Assembly: GCF_965215655.1 (NCBI RefSeq)
Contig: NZ_OZ244111.1
Span: forward strand, 434,001-498,000
Direction of reading: 5' to 3'
DNA from: Nioella sp965215655
GTDB lineage: Bacteria; Pseudomonadota; Alphaproteobacteria; Rhodobacterales; Rhodobacteraceae
Length of the DNA stretch: 64,000 nucleotides
Under the pieces are notes generated by a model. That model had not been told where the DNA came from. It was given only the letters and a program-made list of their open reading frames with translations, and did no database searches. Below are positions 52,230 through 60,861 of this stretch, one piece after another. Position 1 is the first letter of the stretch, and each line of letters begins with the position of its first letter. A program made the translations under genes and the position numbers.

Positions 52230-53357
52230 ATGCTGAGCCCGAGGGATGAGCAAGAGCTGAGTGAGGTGGTGGCGGGGGCTGAGGGGCCTTTGCGCATTGT
52301 CGGGGGAGGCACGCGGCCCGTGGGGCGGCCAGTGGCGGGGGAGGCGTTGTCGGTCGCGGGGCTTTCCGGCATCGAGCTTTATGAACCCGGTGCGCTGACC
52401 ATCGTGGCGAAGGCGGGAACGCCCTTGGCGCAGGCCGAGGCGGCGCTGGCGGCGGAAAACCAGCGGCTGCCGTTCGAGCCGATGGACATGCGCGGGTTGT
52501 TGGGGACGACCGGCGAGCCGACCATTGGCGGCGTGGTGGCGGCCAATGTCTCCGGTCCCCGGCGCATTCAGGCGGGGGCGTGCCGGGATTCGCTCATCGG
52601 TGTGCGCTTCGTCGACGGGCGCGGCACGGTTCTGAAGAATGGCGGGCGGGTGATGAAGAATGTCACCGGCTACGATCTCGTGAAGCTGATGGCGGGCAGC
52701 TACGGCACGCTCGGGGTGCTGAGCGAGGTGGCCTTCAAGGTGCTGCCGGGGGTGGAAACGCGGGCCTGCGTGTTGCTCAATGGCTTGTCCAACGCGGATG
52801 CGGTGGCGGCGATGTCGAGGGCGCTTGGCTCGCCCTTCGAGGTCTCGGGCGCGGCCCATACGCCTGCCGGGATCGACGGGCATCCGGTGACGATGCTGCG
52901 GCTGGAAGGCTTTGCCGACAGTGTCGCCTATCGGGCGGATAGGCTGCGGGAGCTGCTGGCCGGGTACGGGGATATTTCGGTTGAGAGAGACCCGGAGCGA
53001 GTGCTGGTGGGATGGACTTGGGTCCGCGATGTGGAGCCGTTCCACGGGCGAGCGGGCGATGTCTGGCGGGTGTCGGTGAAGCCCTCGGACGGACCGGAGA
53101 TCGCGGCGCGGGCGGGTGGCGACGTGCTGTTCGACTGGGGTGGCGGGCTGATCTGGGCTTTGGTGCCCGACGGCACGGACCTGCGGGCGCAACTGGGCAC
53201 GTTCTCGGGCCATGCCATGCTGATCCGGGCCAGCGAGGAAACCCGTGCGCGCCTGCCGGTGTTCCAGCCCGAGCCTGCGCCGGTGGCGACCCTCTCCGAG
53301 GGCCTTCGACGCCAGTTCGACCCGAAGGGCCTTCTCAATCCGGGGATCATGAGCTGA
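52230..53357 (+). CDS. glcE: glycolate oxidase subunit GlcE
   Basis: A 375-residue FAD-binding partner subunit. It carries the FAD_binding_4 signature (GGGTRPVGRP near the start, then TIGGVVAANVSGPRRI) and ends in the glcE pattern LRRQFDPKGLLNPGIM. It lacks the C-terminal oxidase domain of GlcD. ATG 52230 follows the dispersed motif; the weak upstream context GGAAGG is the likely ribosome site. The TGATG end overlaps glcF. Confidence 0.93.
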   Translation: MLSPRDEQELSEVVAGAEGPLRIVGGGTRPVGRPVAGEALSVAGLSGIELYEPGALTIVAKAGTPLAQAEAALAAENQRLPFEPMDMRGLLGTTGEPTIGGVVAANVSGPRRIQAGACRDSLIGVRFVDGRGTVLKNGGRVMKNVTGYDLVKLMAGSYGTLGVLSEVAFKVLPGVETRACVLLNGLSNADAVAAMSRALGSPFEVSGAAHTPAGIDGHPVTMLRLEGFADSVAYRADRLRELLAGYGDISVERDPERVLVGWTWVRDVEPFHGRAGDVWRVSVKPSDGPEIAARAGGDVLFDWGGGLIWALVPDGTDLRAQLGTFSGHAMLIRASEETRARLPVFQPEPAPVATLSEGLRRQFDPKGLLNPGIMS

Positions 53358-54679
53358 TGCAGACGTTTTTCACCGAAGACCAGTTGCAGGACCCCGGGAT
53401 CGCCCGGTCGAACGAGATCCTGCGCGCCTGCGTGCATTGCGGGTTTTGCACGGCGACCTGCCCGACCTATCAGGTTCTGGGCGATGAGCTGGATAGCCCG
53501 CGCGGGCGGATCTATCTTATAAAAGATATGCTCGAAAGCGGGCGGCCTGCGGACGAGAAAACCGTCAAGCATGTGGACCGCTGCCTGTCCTGCCTCGCCT
53601 GCATGACGACCTGCCCCTCGGGTGTGCATTACATGCATCTGGTCGACCATGCGCGGGCGCATATCGAGAAGACCTACAAGCGGCCCCTGATGGACCGGCT
53701 GCTGCGCTGGACGCTGGCCAGGATCATCCCCTATCCCGGCCGCTTCCGGCTGGCGTTGCTTGGCGCCAAGATCGGGCGGCCCTTTGCGTTCCTGATGCCC
53801 GATGCACGGCTGAAGGCGATGCTGGCAATGGCGCCGAAGCAGATTCCGCCCGTCAGCCGCAATGACGACCCGCAGGTATTTGCCGCGATAGGTGAGCGCC
53901 GGAAGCGGGTGGCGCTGATGACGGGGTGCGCGCAGAAGGCGTTGAATACCGATATCAACGACGCGACGATCCGGCTTTTGCGCCGTTTGGGCTGCGAGGT
54001 GGTCATTCCTCAACGGCAGGGCTGCTGCGGGGCGCTGACGCATCACATGGGCAAGGAAAGCGAGAGCCATGCCTCGGCGGCGAAGAACATCCGCGCCTGG
54101 AAGGCCGAGATGGATGGGGAAGGGCTAGATGCCGTCGTCATCAACACCAGTGGGTGTGGGACCACGGTCAAGGACTATGGGCATATGTTCCGTAACGATT
54201 CGCTGGCCGGGGATGCGGCGGCGGTCTCTGGCATCGCGATGGATGTCTCGGAACTGCTGATGCAGCTTGATCTGCCGAAAGGGGCCGACAAGGGCCTGAC
54301 CGTGGCCTATCACGCCGCCTGTTCGCTCCAGCATGGGCAGCAGATCAAGACCTATCCCAAGGACCTGCTGAAGCGGGCCGGGTTCAAGGTGGTGGAGCCT
54401 GCGGACCCGCATCTGTGCTGCGGTTCGGCGGGGACCTACAACCTGCTTCAGCCCGAGATTTCAGGCAAGCTGAAGGACCGCAAGATCCGCACGCTGGAGG
54501 CGAAATCCCCCGACATCATCGCAGCGGGCAATATCGGCTGCATGGTGCAGATCGGCTCTGGCACCGAGGTGCCGATTGTCCATACGGTCGAGCTGCTCGA
54601 TTGGGCCACGGGCGGGCCGCGACCGCCGGCGCTGGATGCGGAGGGCAAGCGCGAAATACCAGTGCCGATCCTGCGCTGA
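53357..54679 (+). CDS. glcF: glycolate oxidase iron-sulfur subunit GlcF
   Basis: A 440-residue iron-sulfur protein that passes electrons from the flavin subunits. Two 4Fe-4S motifs are CVHCGFCTATCP and CLSCLACMTTCPSG near residues 24 and 74. Two CCG domains follow (RQGCCGALTHHMG; HLCCGSAGTYNLLQPE). It overlaps glcE by one base (TGATG) and completes glcDEF. Confidence 0.95.
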   Translation: MQTFFTEDQLQDPGIARSNEILRACVHCGFCTATCPTYQVLGDELDSPRGRIYLIKDMLESGRPADEKTVKHVDRCLSCLACMTTCPSGVHYMHLVDHARAHIEKTYKRPLMDRLLRWTLARIIPYPGRFRLALLGAKIGRPFAFLMPDARLKAMLAMAPKQIPPVSRNDDPQVFAAIGERRKRVALMTGCAQKALNTDINDATIRLLRRLGCEVVIPQRQGCCGALTHHMGKESESHASAAKNIRAWKAEMDGEGLDAVVINTSGCGTTVKDYGHMFRNDSLAGDAAAVSGIAMDVSELLMQLDLPKGADKGLTVAYHAACSLQHGQQIKTYPKDLLKRAGFKVVEPADPHLCCGSAGTYNLLQPEISGKLKDRKIRTLEAKSPDIIAAGNIGCMVQIGSGTEVPIVHTVELLDWATGGPRPPALDAEGKREIPVPILR

Positions 54680-54742
54680 GGGGTCAAACTTCTGCCCCAG
54701 TCGGGTGGCATCCTGCGCCGGATCATCAACCCGGGATTGCCG

Positions 54743-55576
54743 ATGCGCGCCTTACTGGCCTTTCTTCTGATGTCCTGCGCCGCCACCGCGCAGAGCCTGC
54801 CGACCATCGCGCCGGACGGGCCGCCTTTGCTGGAGGTGACCGGCGACGGGCTGGATCGGCAGTGGCTGGCCGTGGGGCGTTTTGACAATGGCGCAGGGTT
54901 CTGCACCGGCACGTTGATTGCCGCCGATCTGGTGCTGACGGCGGCACATTGCCTGTTTGATGCCTCCACAGGACAGCAACTGCCTCAGGCCGGGTTCCGC
55001 TTTGGCGCGGGGCTGCGCAATGGCCAGCCTTTGGCGCTGCGCGGGGTGCGCCGGGTGGTGATGCATCCCGGTTATGCCTATGACCTGCCCGACGATCTGG
55101 ACCGGGTGCGCACCGATATCGCGCTGCTGGAGCTTGACCGGGCGATCCCGTCCAATCAGGTGGTGCCGATCCCGGCGCGGGGGCGGGCGACGGAAGGCGA
55201 CATTGTGCAGGTCGTGTCCTACGGGCGGGACCGCGCGGATCATGCATCGCTGGAGAACGGCTGTGCAGTGGAGGCCGGAGATGGCGAAATGCAGGTGCTG
55301 AGCTGCCATGTGGTGCCCGGCTCGTCCGGGGCGCCGGTGTTCGTGTCGAGCGGCGGGCATCCCGGCGTCGTGTCGGTCGTGTCGGCCATGGCGCATTGGC
55401 GCGACGATCCTGTTGCTCTTGCGGCGGATCTGCAGGGCGGGCTGGCACCACTGCTTGATCTGCTGGACCGCACCGATGACGTGTTCGCGCGCGAAGCACC
55501 GCGTCTGCGCACCCTGACCATGGGCAATAACGGCCAGGATGAACTGGGTGCGCGTTTCATCCGCGTGACCCCTTGA
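54743..55576 (+). CDS. secreted trypsin-like serine protease
   Basis: A 277-residue S1-family protease with a signal peptide (MRALLAFLLMSCAATA). The triad is complete: His69 in TAAHC, Asp125 in RTDIALLE and Ser195 in GSSGAPV. Cysteines near each motif could form disulfides. It lacks a PDZ domain, so it is not DegP-like. Substrate and target are unknown. It follows glcF by 63 bp, probably from its own promoter or by readthrough. Confidence 0.88.
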   Translation: MRALLAFLLMSCAATAQSLPTIAPDGPPLLEVTGDGLDRQWLAVGRFDNGAGFCTGTLIAADLVLTAAHCLFDASTGQQLPQAGFRFGAGLRNGQPLALRGVRRVVMHPGYAYDLPDDLDRVRTDIALLELDRAIPSNQVVPIPARGRATEGDIVQVVSYGRDRADHASLENGCAVEAGDGEMQVLSCHVVPGSSGAPVFVSSGGHPGVVSVVSAMAHWRDDPVALAADLQGGLAPLLDLLDRTDDVFAREAPRLRTLTMGNNGQDELGARFIRVTP

Positions 55577-55706
55577 AGCGCGGCGGGTCGCATCCCAGAT
55601 CGTAAGGTGTCCGGTGCCCGCAACAGGGGCCGGATGTGTCACCCGGGCGGGTCGTATCAGACCGTCCACAAAATCAGGTATCGCTCAAGAGAAGAGGATC
55701 ACCCAT

Positions 55707-56165
55707 ATGAGAACCCAGGATTTTTCGCCGCTTTTCCGTGCCTCCGTCGGCTTTGACCGCGTCGCAGACATGCTCGACCGCGTCATGAGCCAGGATGTGA
55801 ACACCAGCACCTATCCTCCCTACAATATCGAGAAGACGGGCGACGCGGCTTATCGCATCTCCGTCGCCGTCGCGGGCTTTTCCGGCGAGGAACTGAGCGT
55901 CGAGCAGCGCGAGAATGCGCTTGTCGTGTCTGCCCGCAAGGAAAAGGACGAGACGCCGCGCACCTACCTGCATCGCGGCATTGCCACCCGCGCCTTCGAG
56001 AAACGCTTTACGCTCGCTGACCATGTGAAGGTCACCGGCGCGGCCCATGAAAACGGCATGCTGCATATCGACCTTGTGCGCGAAGTGCCCGAAGCGCTGA
56101 AACCGCGCCGCATCGAGATCACCTCTGACGCCGGGGTTCCGGCGCTGGAGGCTGAGACCGCCTGA
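55707..56165 (+). CDS. small heat shock protein Hsp20 (IbpA-type)
   Basis: A 152-residue alpha-crystallin-domain chaperone. It has the IbpA-type N-terminus (SPLFRASVGFDRVADMLD), the domain strands ISVAVAGFSGEELSVEQREN and the end KPRRIEITSD, whose IEI is the C-terminal I-x-I docking motif. Such proteins hold unfolding clients during heat stress. AGAGGAT precedes ATG 55707. A strong terminator follows. Confidence 0.95.
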   Translation: MRTQDFSPLFRASVGFDRVADMLDRVMSQDVNTSTYPPYNIEKTGDAAYRISVAVAGFSGEELSVEQRENALVVSARKEKDETPRTYLHRGIATRAFEKRFTLADHVKVTGAAHENGMLHIDLVREVPEALKPRRIEITSDAGVPALEAETA

Positions 56166-56532
56166 CCAGTCAGGCAATCCCTTCGTTGAACTTTGCGCGG
56201 TCCCTCGGGGCCGCGCTTTTTTGTGGCGGGGTCGCGGGAACGGGCCGCGGCGCGTGTGTTTGCGGGCGGGGGAGGGCGTTTCGGCACTGTCTCGGGGATG
56301 TCCTGTGTGCTGCCTGAAGGGATGGACATAAAGTGGCGGCGCCGCCCGTTGCAGGGGCGCGTGAGAGACGTGGTCTGGCGAGCCTTGGAGCTGTCCGTGC
56401 CTGCACCTTCGTCAGGTGGTCTTCGGGTTGGGCGGCTGACCGGGTCACGCGAGAGAATCGGTTAACCGGCGATCAGGATGACAGATCGGGGTTAAGATCG
56501 GGTTAGCCGGGCAGGGCCTATTGCTGTGCCGG
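56166..56532. other. intergenic region after hsp20
   Basis: It begins with the hsp20 terminator. Near the far end lie CGGTTAACCG (56459-56468) and TTAA-N7-TTAG (56492-56506), one base from the CtrA consensus, but they sit at the 3' end of a minus-strand gene, where a promoter role is unclear. No gene is supported in between. Confidence 0.6.
56195..56222 (+). terminator. intrinsic terminator of hsp20
   Basis: The stem GCGCGG/CCGCGC (56195-56200 and 56211-56216), extended internally by CCC/GGG, is followed by TTTTTT. This is a textbook rho-independent terminator 30 bp after the hsp20 stop. Confidence 0.92.
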
Positions 56533-57405
56533 TCAGAACCACTGTCCCGGTTCCATCAGCCCCAGCTCCATCAACTGGCGTGAGGACCAGTAGAACCGCG
56601 TCGACTTGTGCCAGCGGAAACTGTCCACGTCATGGCGCGAACCGGGGTTTGACCGCAGCGCCTTGGCGACCCGGAAGGAACAGATCGCGGCGGACATGGA
56701 ATGGTGCCAGGGACAGGAATAGGTGTTCATTTCCTCGATGGACAGGGTGTTGTCCTCGCGCAGGGTCAGCCCCTCGGCCGCCTGGAACAGCGCCGGCCGG
56801 TCGATGCGGCGCTTGGCTTCGGGCACATGTTCCTCGAACCGCCAGCGCAGACCCCCGTAGAAATTGAGCTGCCGGTCCAGCACATCGTCATCAGCTTTGC
56901 GGCGGGTTTCGGCGTAGTAGCCGGAGCTGTCCAGATGCGCGCTTTCCAGCGACACCGCATTTGGGCAGTGGGTCAGATCCTCTGCATAGAGGTCGACCAC
57001 ATAGCCCAGAACCGAATTGCGTCGTTCTTCCATCACGAAGGCCAGGGCCTCGCCCACCCGGCGCTGTTCGCAGAACGGAAAGAACAGGTATTCAGCGTTG
57101 AAGCAGTAGTGAATCCATTCCCCCGGCACCAGCCTGATCAGGGTGTTGACGGCGGCCTGCACGGTGCCCGGCTGGCGTGTGGGGTGGCGGATCGTGTCGA
57201 TGATGTCGGGATCGGCGAGGGATTCGGGCAGGTCCACATCCTTTGGCAGCAGCAGGAAGATGCGGCGAAACCCCAGATGCGTCAGGTGATCGAGTGTCGA
57301 GGCAAGCTCGGTCGCGTCCTCGGCAATGACCATGGCGAAAGGCCCCTTGCCAAGGGGGGTCCGCGTCGCTTGGCTTCTGAAATGGTCGAGGGACGGATGG
57401 TTCAT
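56533..57405 (-). CDS. glycosyltransferase-like hypothetical protein
   Basis: A 290-residue protein starting MNHPSLDHFR. The opening FAMVIAEDATELASTLDHLTHLGFRRIFLLLP has the shape of a GT-A nucleotide-sugar fold (family 2-like, where a strand is followed by a helix and another strand), and GEWIHYCFNAEYLFFPF occupies the place of the DxD region, which is not intact. A Trp/His-rich C-terminus (CPWHHSMSAA, FRWHKSTRFYWSS) is distinctive. Function is not established. It is divergent from miaB. Confidence 0.5.
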   Translation of the reverse strand: MNHPSLDHFRSQATRTPLGKGPFAMVIAEDATELASTLDHLTHLGFRRIFLLLPKDVDLPESLADPDIIDTIRHPTRQPGTVQAAVNTLIRLVPGEWIHYCFNAEYLFFPFCEQRRVGEALAFVMEERRNSVLGYVVDLYAEDLTHCPNAVSLESAHLDSSGYYAETRRKADDDVLDRQLNFYGGLRWRFEEHVPEAKRRIDRPALFQAAEGLTLREDNTLSIEEMNTYSCPWHHSMSAAICSFRVAKALRSNPGSRHDVDSFRWHKSTRFYWSSRQLMELGLMEPGQWF

Positions 57406-57543
57406 CTGCCGGTTTCCGGTTCTTGCTGCCCGCGCATACTCTGCCCTCGGGGTTGCGATTTTGCAAACGCCTCTCGCCACCCGCATTGAAGCAGCGCGGC
57501 GCTTGCGCTACACGCGGCCTGAAACCCGACAGGAGCCCGCCCC

Positions 57544-58869
57544 ATGTCCGCGCCCAAGAAGCTGTTCGTCAAGACCTATGGCTGCCAGATGAACGTCTAC
57601 GATTCCGAACGCATGGCAGAGGCGCTCGGGTCGGAAGGCTATGTGCAGGTGGGCACGGCGGAAGAGGCGGACATGATCCTGCTGAACACCTGCCATATCC
57701 GCGAGAAGGCCGCTGAAAAGGTCTATTCCGAGCTTGGCCGCATGAAGCCCCTGCGCGAGGCCAATCCCGACCTCAAGATCGGCGTGGCGGGCTGCGTCGC
57801 GCAGGCCGAGGGCGAAGAGATCATGCGCCGTCAGCCGATGGTCGATCTGGTGGTGGGGCCGCAGACCTATCACCGGCTGCCTGCCATGGCGCGCGCGGTG
57901 GAGGGGGGCGAGAAGGCGCTCGACACCGATTTCCCCGAAGAGGACAAGTTCCTGCACCTGCCCAAGGCGCGCAAACCCAAGCGCGGGCCGACGGCGTTTC
58001 TGACCGTGCAGGAAGGCTGCGACAAGTTCTGCGCGTTCTGCGTGGTGCCTTACACGCGCGGGGCCGAGGTCAGCCGCCCGGCGGAGCGTCTGCTGCGCGA
58101 GGCGAATGAGCTGGTGGAGCGTGGAGTGCGCGAGATCACCCTTCTGGGCCAGAACGTGAACGCCTATCATGGGGCTGCACCCGATGGCGAATGGGGGCTC
58201 GCGCGGCTGATCCGGGAAATGGCCAAGATCGAAGGGCTCGACCGCATCCGCTTCACCACCTCGCATCCCAATGACATGGAAGACGACCTCATTGCCGCCC
58301 ATGGCGATTGCGCCAAGCTGATGCCCTACCTGCATCTGCCGGTGCAATCGGGGTCTGACCGGATCCTGAAAGCGATGAACCGTAAGCACACGGCGGCGGA
58401 GTATGTGGCGCTGATCGAACGCATTCGCTCGGCGCGGCCCGATTTGCTGCTGTCAGGGGATTTCATCGTCGGCTTCCCCGGCGAGACGGAGGAGGATTTC
58501 GAGGCCACGATGGATCTGGTGCGGACCGTGGGGTATGGCCAGGCCTATTCGTTCAAGTATTCCGCCCGTCCTGGCACGCCCGCCGCCGAGAAAGCGCCGG
58601 TCGAGGCGTCGGTCGCCGATGATCGCTTGCAGCGTCTTCAGGCCCTGCTGACCGAACAGCAACGCGCCGCGCAGGACAGCATGGTCGGGCGCGAGGTCTC
58701 GGTTCTTTTTGAAAAGGCGGGGCGGCTTGAGGGCCAGCTGGTCGGCAAGTCGGACTACCTGCATGCCGTGCATGTTCAGGCGCCCGAGCATCTGATGGGC
58801 CAGATCGCCCGCGTAAAGATCGTGGAAAGCGGCCCGAATTCTCTCAAGGGCGAGTTGATCGCCGAGTGA
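57544..58869 (+). CDS. miaB: tRNA-2-methylthio-N6-dimethylallyladenosine synthase
   Basis: The 441-residue radical-SAM methylthiotransferase adds the 2-methylthio group to i6A37 of tRNAs. The N-terminal cluster uses Cys14, Cys50 and Cys84, the radical-SAM cluster uses Cys159, Cys163 and Cys166 (EGCDKFCAFCVVPY), and the C-terminal TRAM domain ends the protein. Start MSAPKKLFVKTYGCQMN is standard. In relatives phoH-ybeY follow directly; here three small genes intervene. Confidence 0.97.
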   Translation: MSAPKKLFVKTYGCQMNVYDSERMAEALGSEGYVQVGTAEEADMILLNTCHIREKAAEKVYSELGRMKPLREANPDLKIGVAGCVAQAEGEEIMRRQPMVDLVVGPQTYHRLPAMARAVEGGEKALDTDFPEEDKFLHLPKARKPKRGPTAFLTVQEGCDKFCAFCVVPYTRGAEVSRPAERLLREANELVERGVREITLLGQNVNAYHGAAPDGEWGLARLIREMAKIEGLDRIRFTTSHPNDMEDDLIAAHGDCAKLMPYLHLPVQSGSDRILKAMNRKHTAAEYVALIERIRSARPDLLLSGDFIVGFPGETEEDFEATMDLVRTVGYGQAYSFKYSARPGTPAAEKAPVEASVADDRLQRLQALLTEQQRAAQDSMVGREVSVLFEKAGRLEGQLVGKSDYLHAVHVQAPEHLMGQIARVKIVESGPNSLKGELIAE

Positions 58870-58906
58870 GGCGGCAGGGCGCTGTGCCCCGCCACCCGTT
58901 GCCCGG

Positions 58907-59296
58907 TCAGTTCTGCATATGCCGATGCGAGCTGTGAGGCGGCGTATCGCGGAAGATCTGCGCCAGCATCGCCTGGCTGTGGCCGGGGTCGTCCACCCCG
59001 TCGATATCGCGGCACACCCGTTCCGAGATCGCATGCGCCTCGGGGAAGGTGTAACCGGCGGCAACAAGGCTATCGACAAAGACCGGTTCGGGCCGGTCCC
59101 AGATCACATCCTGCCACGGGCCGCGGAAACAGCTGATGGTGACCGTGACCCGCTGCACCTGAACGTTCGAATGTGTATGGCCATCATTGCCATGCCAATG
59201 GCCGTGGCCATGTTCGTGATAACCGTCGGCCGACACAGGCGCCGACGACAGCAGCAAAGCGGCAACAGCCGCAAGGGATTTGCGTGAAGCTTTCAT
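58907..59296 (-). CDS. secreted histidine-rich protein
   Basis: A 129-residue protein with a signal peptide (LAAVAALLLSSAPVSA) followed at once by a His-rich stretch (GYHEHGHGHWHGNDGHTHSN, about residues 25-44) typical of metal-binding periplasmic proteins. The remainder holds two cysteines (ISCFRG, ERVCRD) and a C-terminal HSSHRHMQN. Zinc, copper or nickel binding is inference. ATG 59296 is preferred over the TTG at 59305. It converges on miaB. Confidence 0.75.
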   Translation of the reverse strand: MKASRKSLAAVAALLLSSAPVSADGYHEHGHGHWHGNDGHTHSNVQVQRVTVTISCFRGPWQDVIWDRPEPVFVDSLVAAGYTFPEAHAISERVCRDIDGVDDPGHSQAMLAQIFRDTPPHSSHRHMQN

Positions 59297-59746
59297 TTCC
59301 CCCAATCCTTTTTACATGCCCTTTGACGGGCGGTACCAACACACTGCTCGGCCGGGAAATGGATCGGGAGGCTCTCGTTCGGCCACCCGTTCCCACTCAT
59401 GCGGCGGAGTTTAACGAAACGTTAAGGTCTGTGAAGAAGGCCGGAGAAAACCGGGTAAACGCCGAAACGGTATCCTGTCATCGGCAAGACTGTTCTCAGG
59501 ATCGCAACGGCGCAGCCTCTTTTCCGCATCGTTAACCCATTTTCGCCCTGGTTTTGCCAGATTAACCCAACCCGCATCCGGGGCGATGATTCGGTCACGT
59601 TTCCGATTTTCGGGCGGCCAACAGGCAAATTTCGGACTTCCCAAACCCGGGCGGGCTGATAAACTGTTACAAATAAATGGGCTTTTCCCCGGTATGCGCT
59701 GCCACGCTGCGGGGATGTGTAAAGGTAACAAGGGGGTGTCGCGGTG
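59297..59746. other. regulatory intergenic region with CtrA-type sites
   Basis: These 450 bp separate the divergent His-rich and OmpA-like genes. They hold a perfect TTAA-N7-TTAA (59411-59425) and two further TTAACCC half sites near 59532 and 59563. An AT-rich segment before 59700 may contain the OmpA-like gene promoter. No small gene is convincing. Confidence 0.65.
59411..59425. promoter_or_regulatory. CtrA-type binding site
   Basis: TTAA-CGAAACG-TTAA matches the full CtrA consensus TTAA-N7-TTAA of alphaproteobacteria. It lies 115 bp upstream of the His-rich gene and about 320 bp upstream of the OmpA-like gene; which one it controls is not evident. Confidence 0.6.
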
Positions 59747-60319
59747 ATGCGCGTTTTAAGTCCTGGTTTGAGATCCGTTATTCTGGCTGCCGCGGCGGCT
59801 CTTTCGTCGATGCTGATGCTGCCCGGTACGGCCCTCGCCCAAAGCGGTGGCGGTGTGACCGGCAGCATTGAGCCGGGCATCTGGATCGATCCCGATGGCT
59901 GCATGCACTGGGTCGCCGATGGCGGGGTCGAGGGCTACATGACCGGCCGGGTGAATCCCGAAAACGGCATGCCGATCTGCATGGAGATGAACACCTGCGC
60001 CGTGGCCAATACCGATACGCTTTTCGCAACCGACAGCTCTCGGCTGACTGCGGCGGGCCGGGCGCATCTGGAACAGTTCTTCTCCTCCGCAGGGGCCTTT
60101 GCCTACGCGATTTACGGCCATACCGATAGCCGCGCCTCGGATGAGTACAACATGGGCCTGTCACAGCGTCGCGCCGCGTCGGTCGCTGCCGTGGCCCGTT
60201 CGGTCGGGGCACGCGTGGCCCGCGAAATCGGCTATGGCGAACGGCGCCCAAGGGTGCCGAACACCAGCGCTGCGAACATGCAGCAGAACCGCCGTGTTGA
60301 AATCGTGTGTTACAGGTGA
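59747..60319 (+). CDS. OmpA-family protein with N-terminal DPDGC-HW module
   Basis: A 190-residue envelope protein. A signal peptide (to ALAQ, residue 32) is followed by a cysteine-bearing module (42-78: EPGIWIDPDGC, HW, EGY, P-x-C) and an OmpA/Pal peptidoglycan-binding domain (LFATDSSRLTAAGRAHL, IYGHTDSRASDEYNMGLSQRR). It probably links the outer membrane to peptidoglycan. The start is ATG 59747 or GTG 59744. A small lipoprotein with the same module follows 5 bp downstream. Confidence 0.85.
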   Translation: MRVLSPGLRSVILAAAAALSSMLMLPGTALAQSGGGVTGSIEPGIWIDPDGCMHWVADGGVEGYMTGRVNPENGMPICMEMNTCAVANTDTLFATDSSRLTAAGRAHLEQFFSSAGAFAYAIYGHTDSRASDEYNMGLSQRRAASVAAVARSVGARVAREIGYGERRPRVPNTSAANMQQNRRVEIVCYR

Positions 60320-60324
60320 CCGAG

Positions 60325-60690
60325 ATGACGAGTGTTTTGAAGCCGATGAAACCAATCGCCCTGCTGGCTTCGGCCCTGGTTCTCGCCGGGTGCGTCGAGT
60401 CGATCGAGGGCGTGTCACCCACCAATGACCCTGCCCCCGTGCGCGCCATTGCGCAGGACCGCGGCCGCGACGCCGGCAGCCTGACCCAACTGGAAGCCGG
60501 GATCTGGGTGGACCCGGATGGGTGCCACCACTGGATCGTCGATGACGGGCTGGAAGGCTATATCGATGCGCGCCGCGATCCGGTGACAGGCCTGCCGGTC
60601 TGCACCCCGATCGCGCCTCCCGGCTCTATCGTGGGCGATTCCGGTGCCGGGGCTGCCGGGATCCGGGACTGGGTGCCGAACCGGCGTTGA
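60325..60690 (+). CDS. lipoprotein with DPDGC-HW module
   Basis: A 121-residue lipoprotein: signal with lipobox LAGC (Cys23), a linker rich in Pro and Asp, then a module (57-93) matching that of the upstream OmpA-like protein at 21 of 37 positions without gaps (GIW-DPDGC--HW-----EGY, ending P-x-C). The rest is a Pro/Gly-rich tail. I chose ATG 60325; a GTG at 60316 overlapping the previous stop is also possible. The pair looks like co-expressed envelope partners. Confidence 0.8.
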   Translation: MTSVLKPMKPIALLASALVLAGCVESIEGVSPTNDPAPVRAIAQDRGRDAGSLTQLEAGIWVDPDGCHHWIVDDGLEGYIDARRDPVTGLPVCTPIAPPGSIVGDSGAGAAGIRDWVPNRR

Positions 60691-60861
60691 GCGAGCTTTG
60701 AAAGCAAGGGTGAGGGCGGTGCCGGATCGGTGCCGCCCGATCTTGTTCTGCCCGCTATTTCATCACGATATGGGGAAATTGCGGGGAATGGGACACAAGT
60801 GGTTGCGTTGGTCCGGCTCTGTTGCCACACTGGATCCAAACCCTCGACGCGGGAGACCCCA

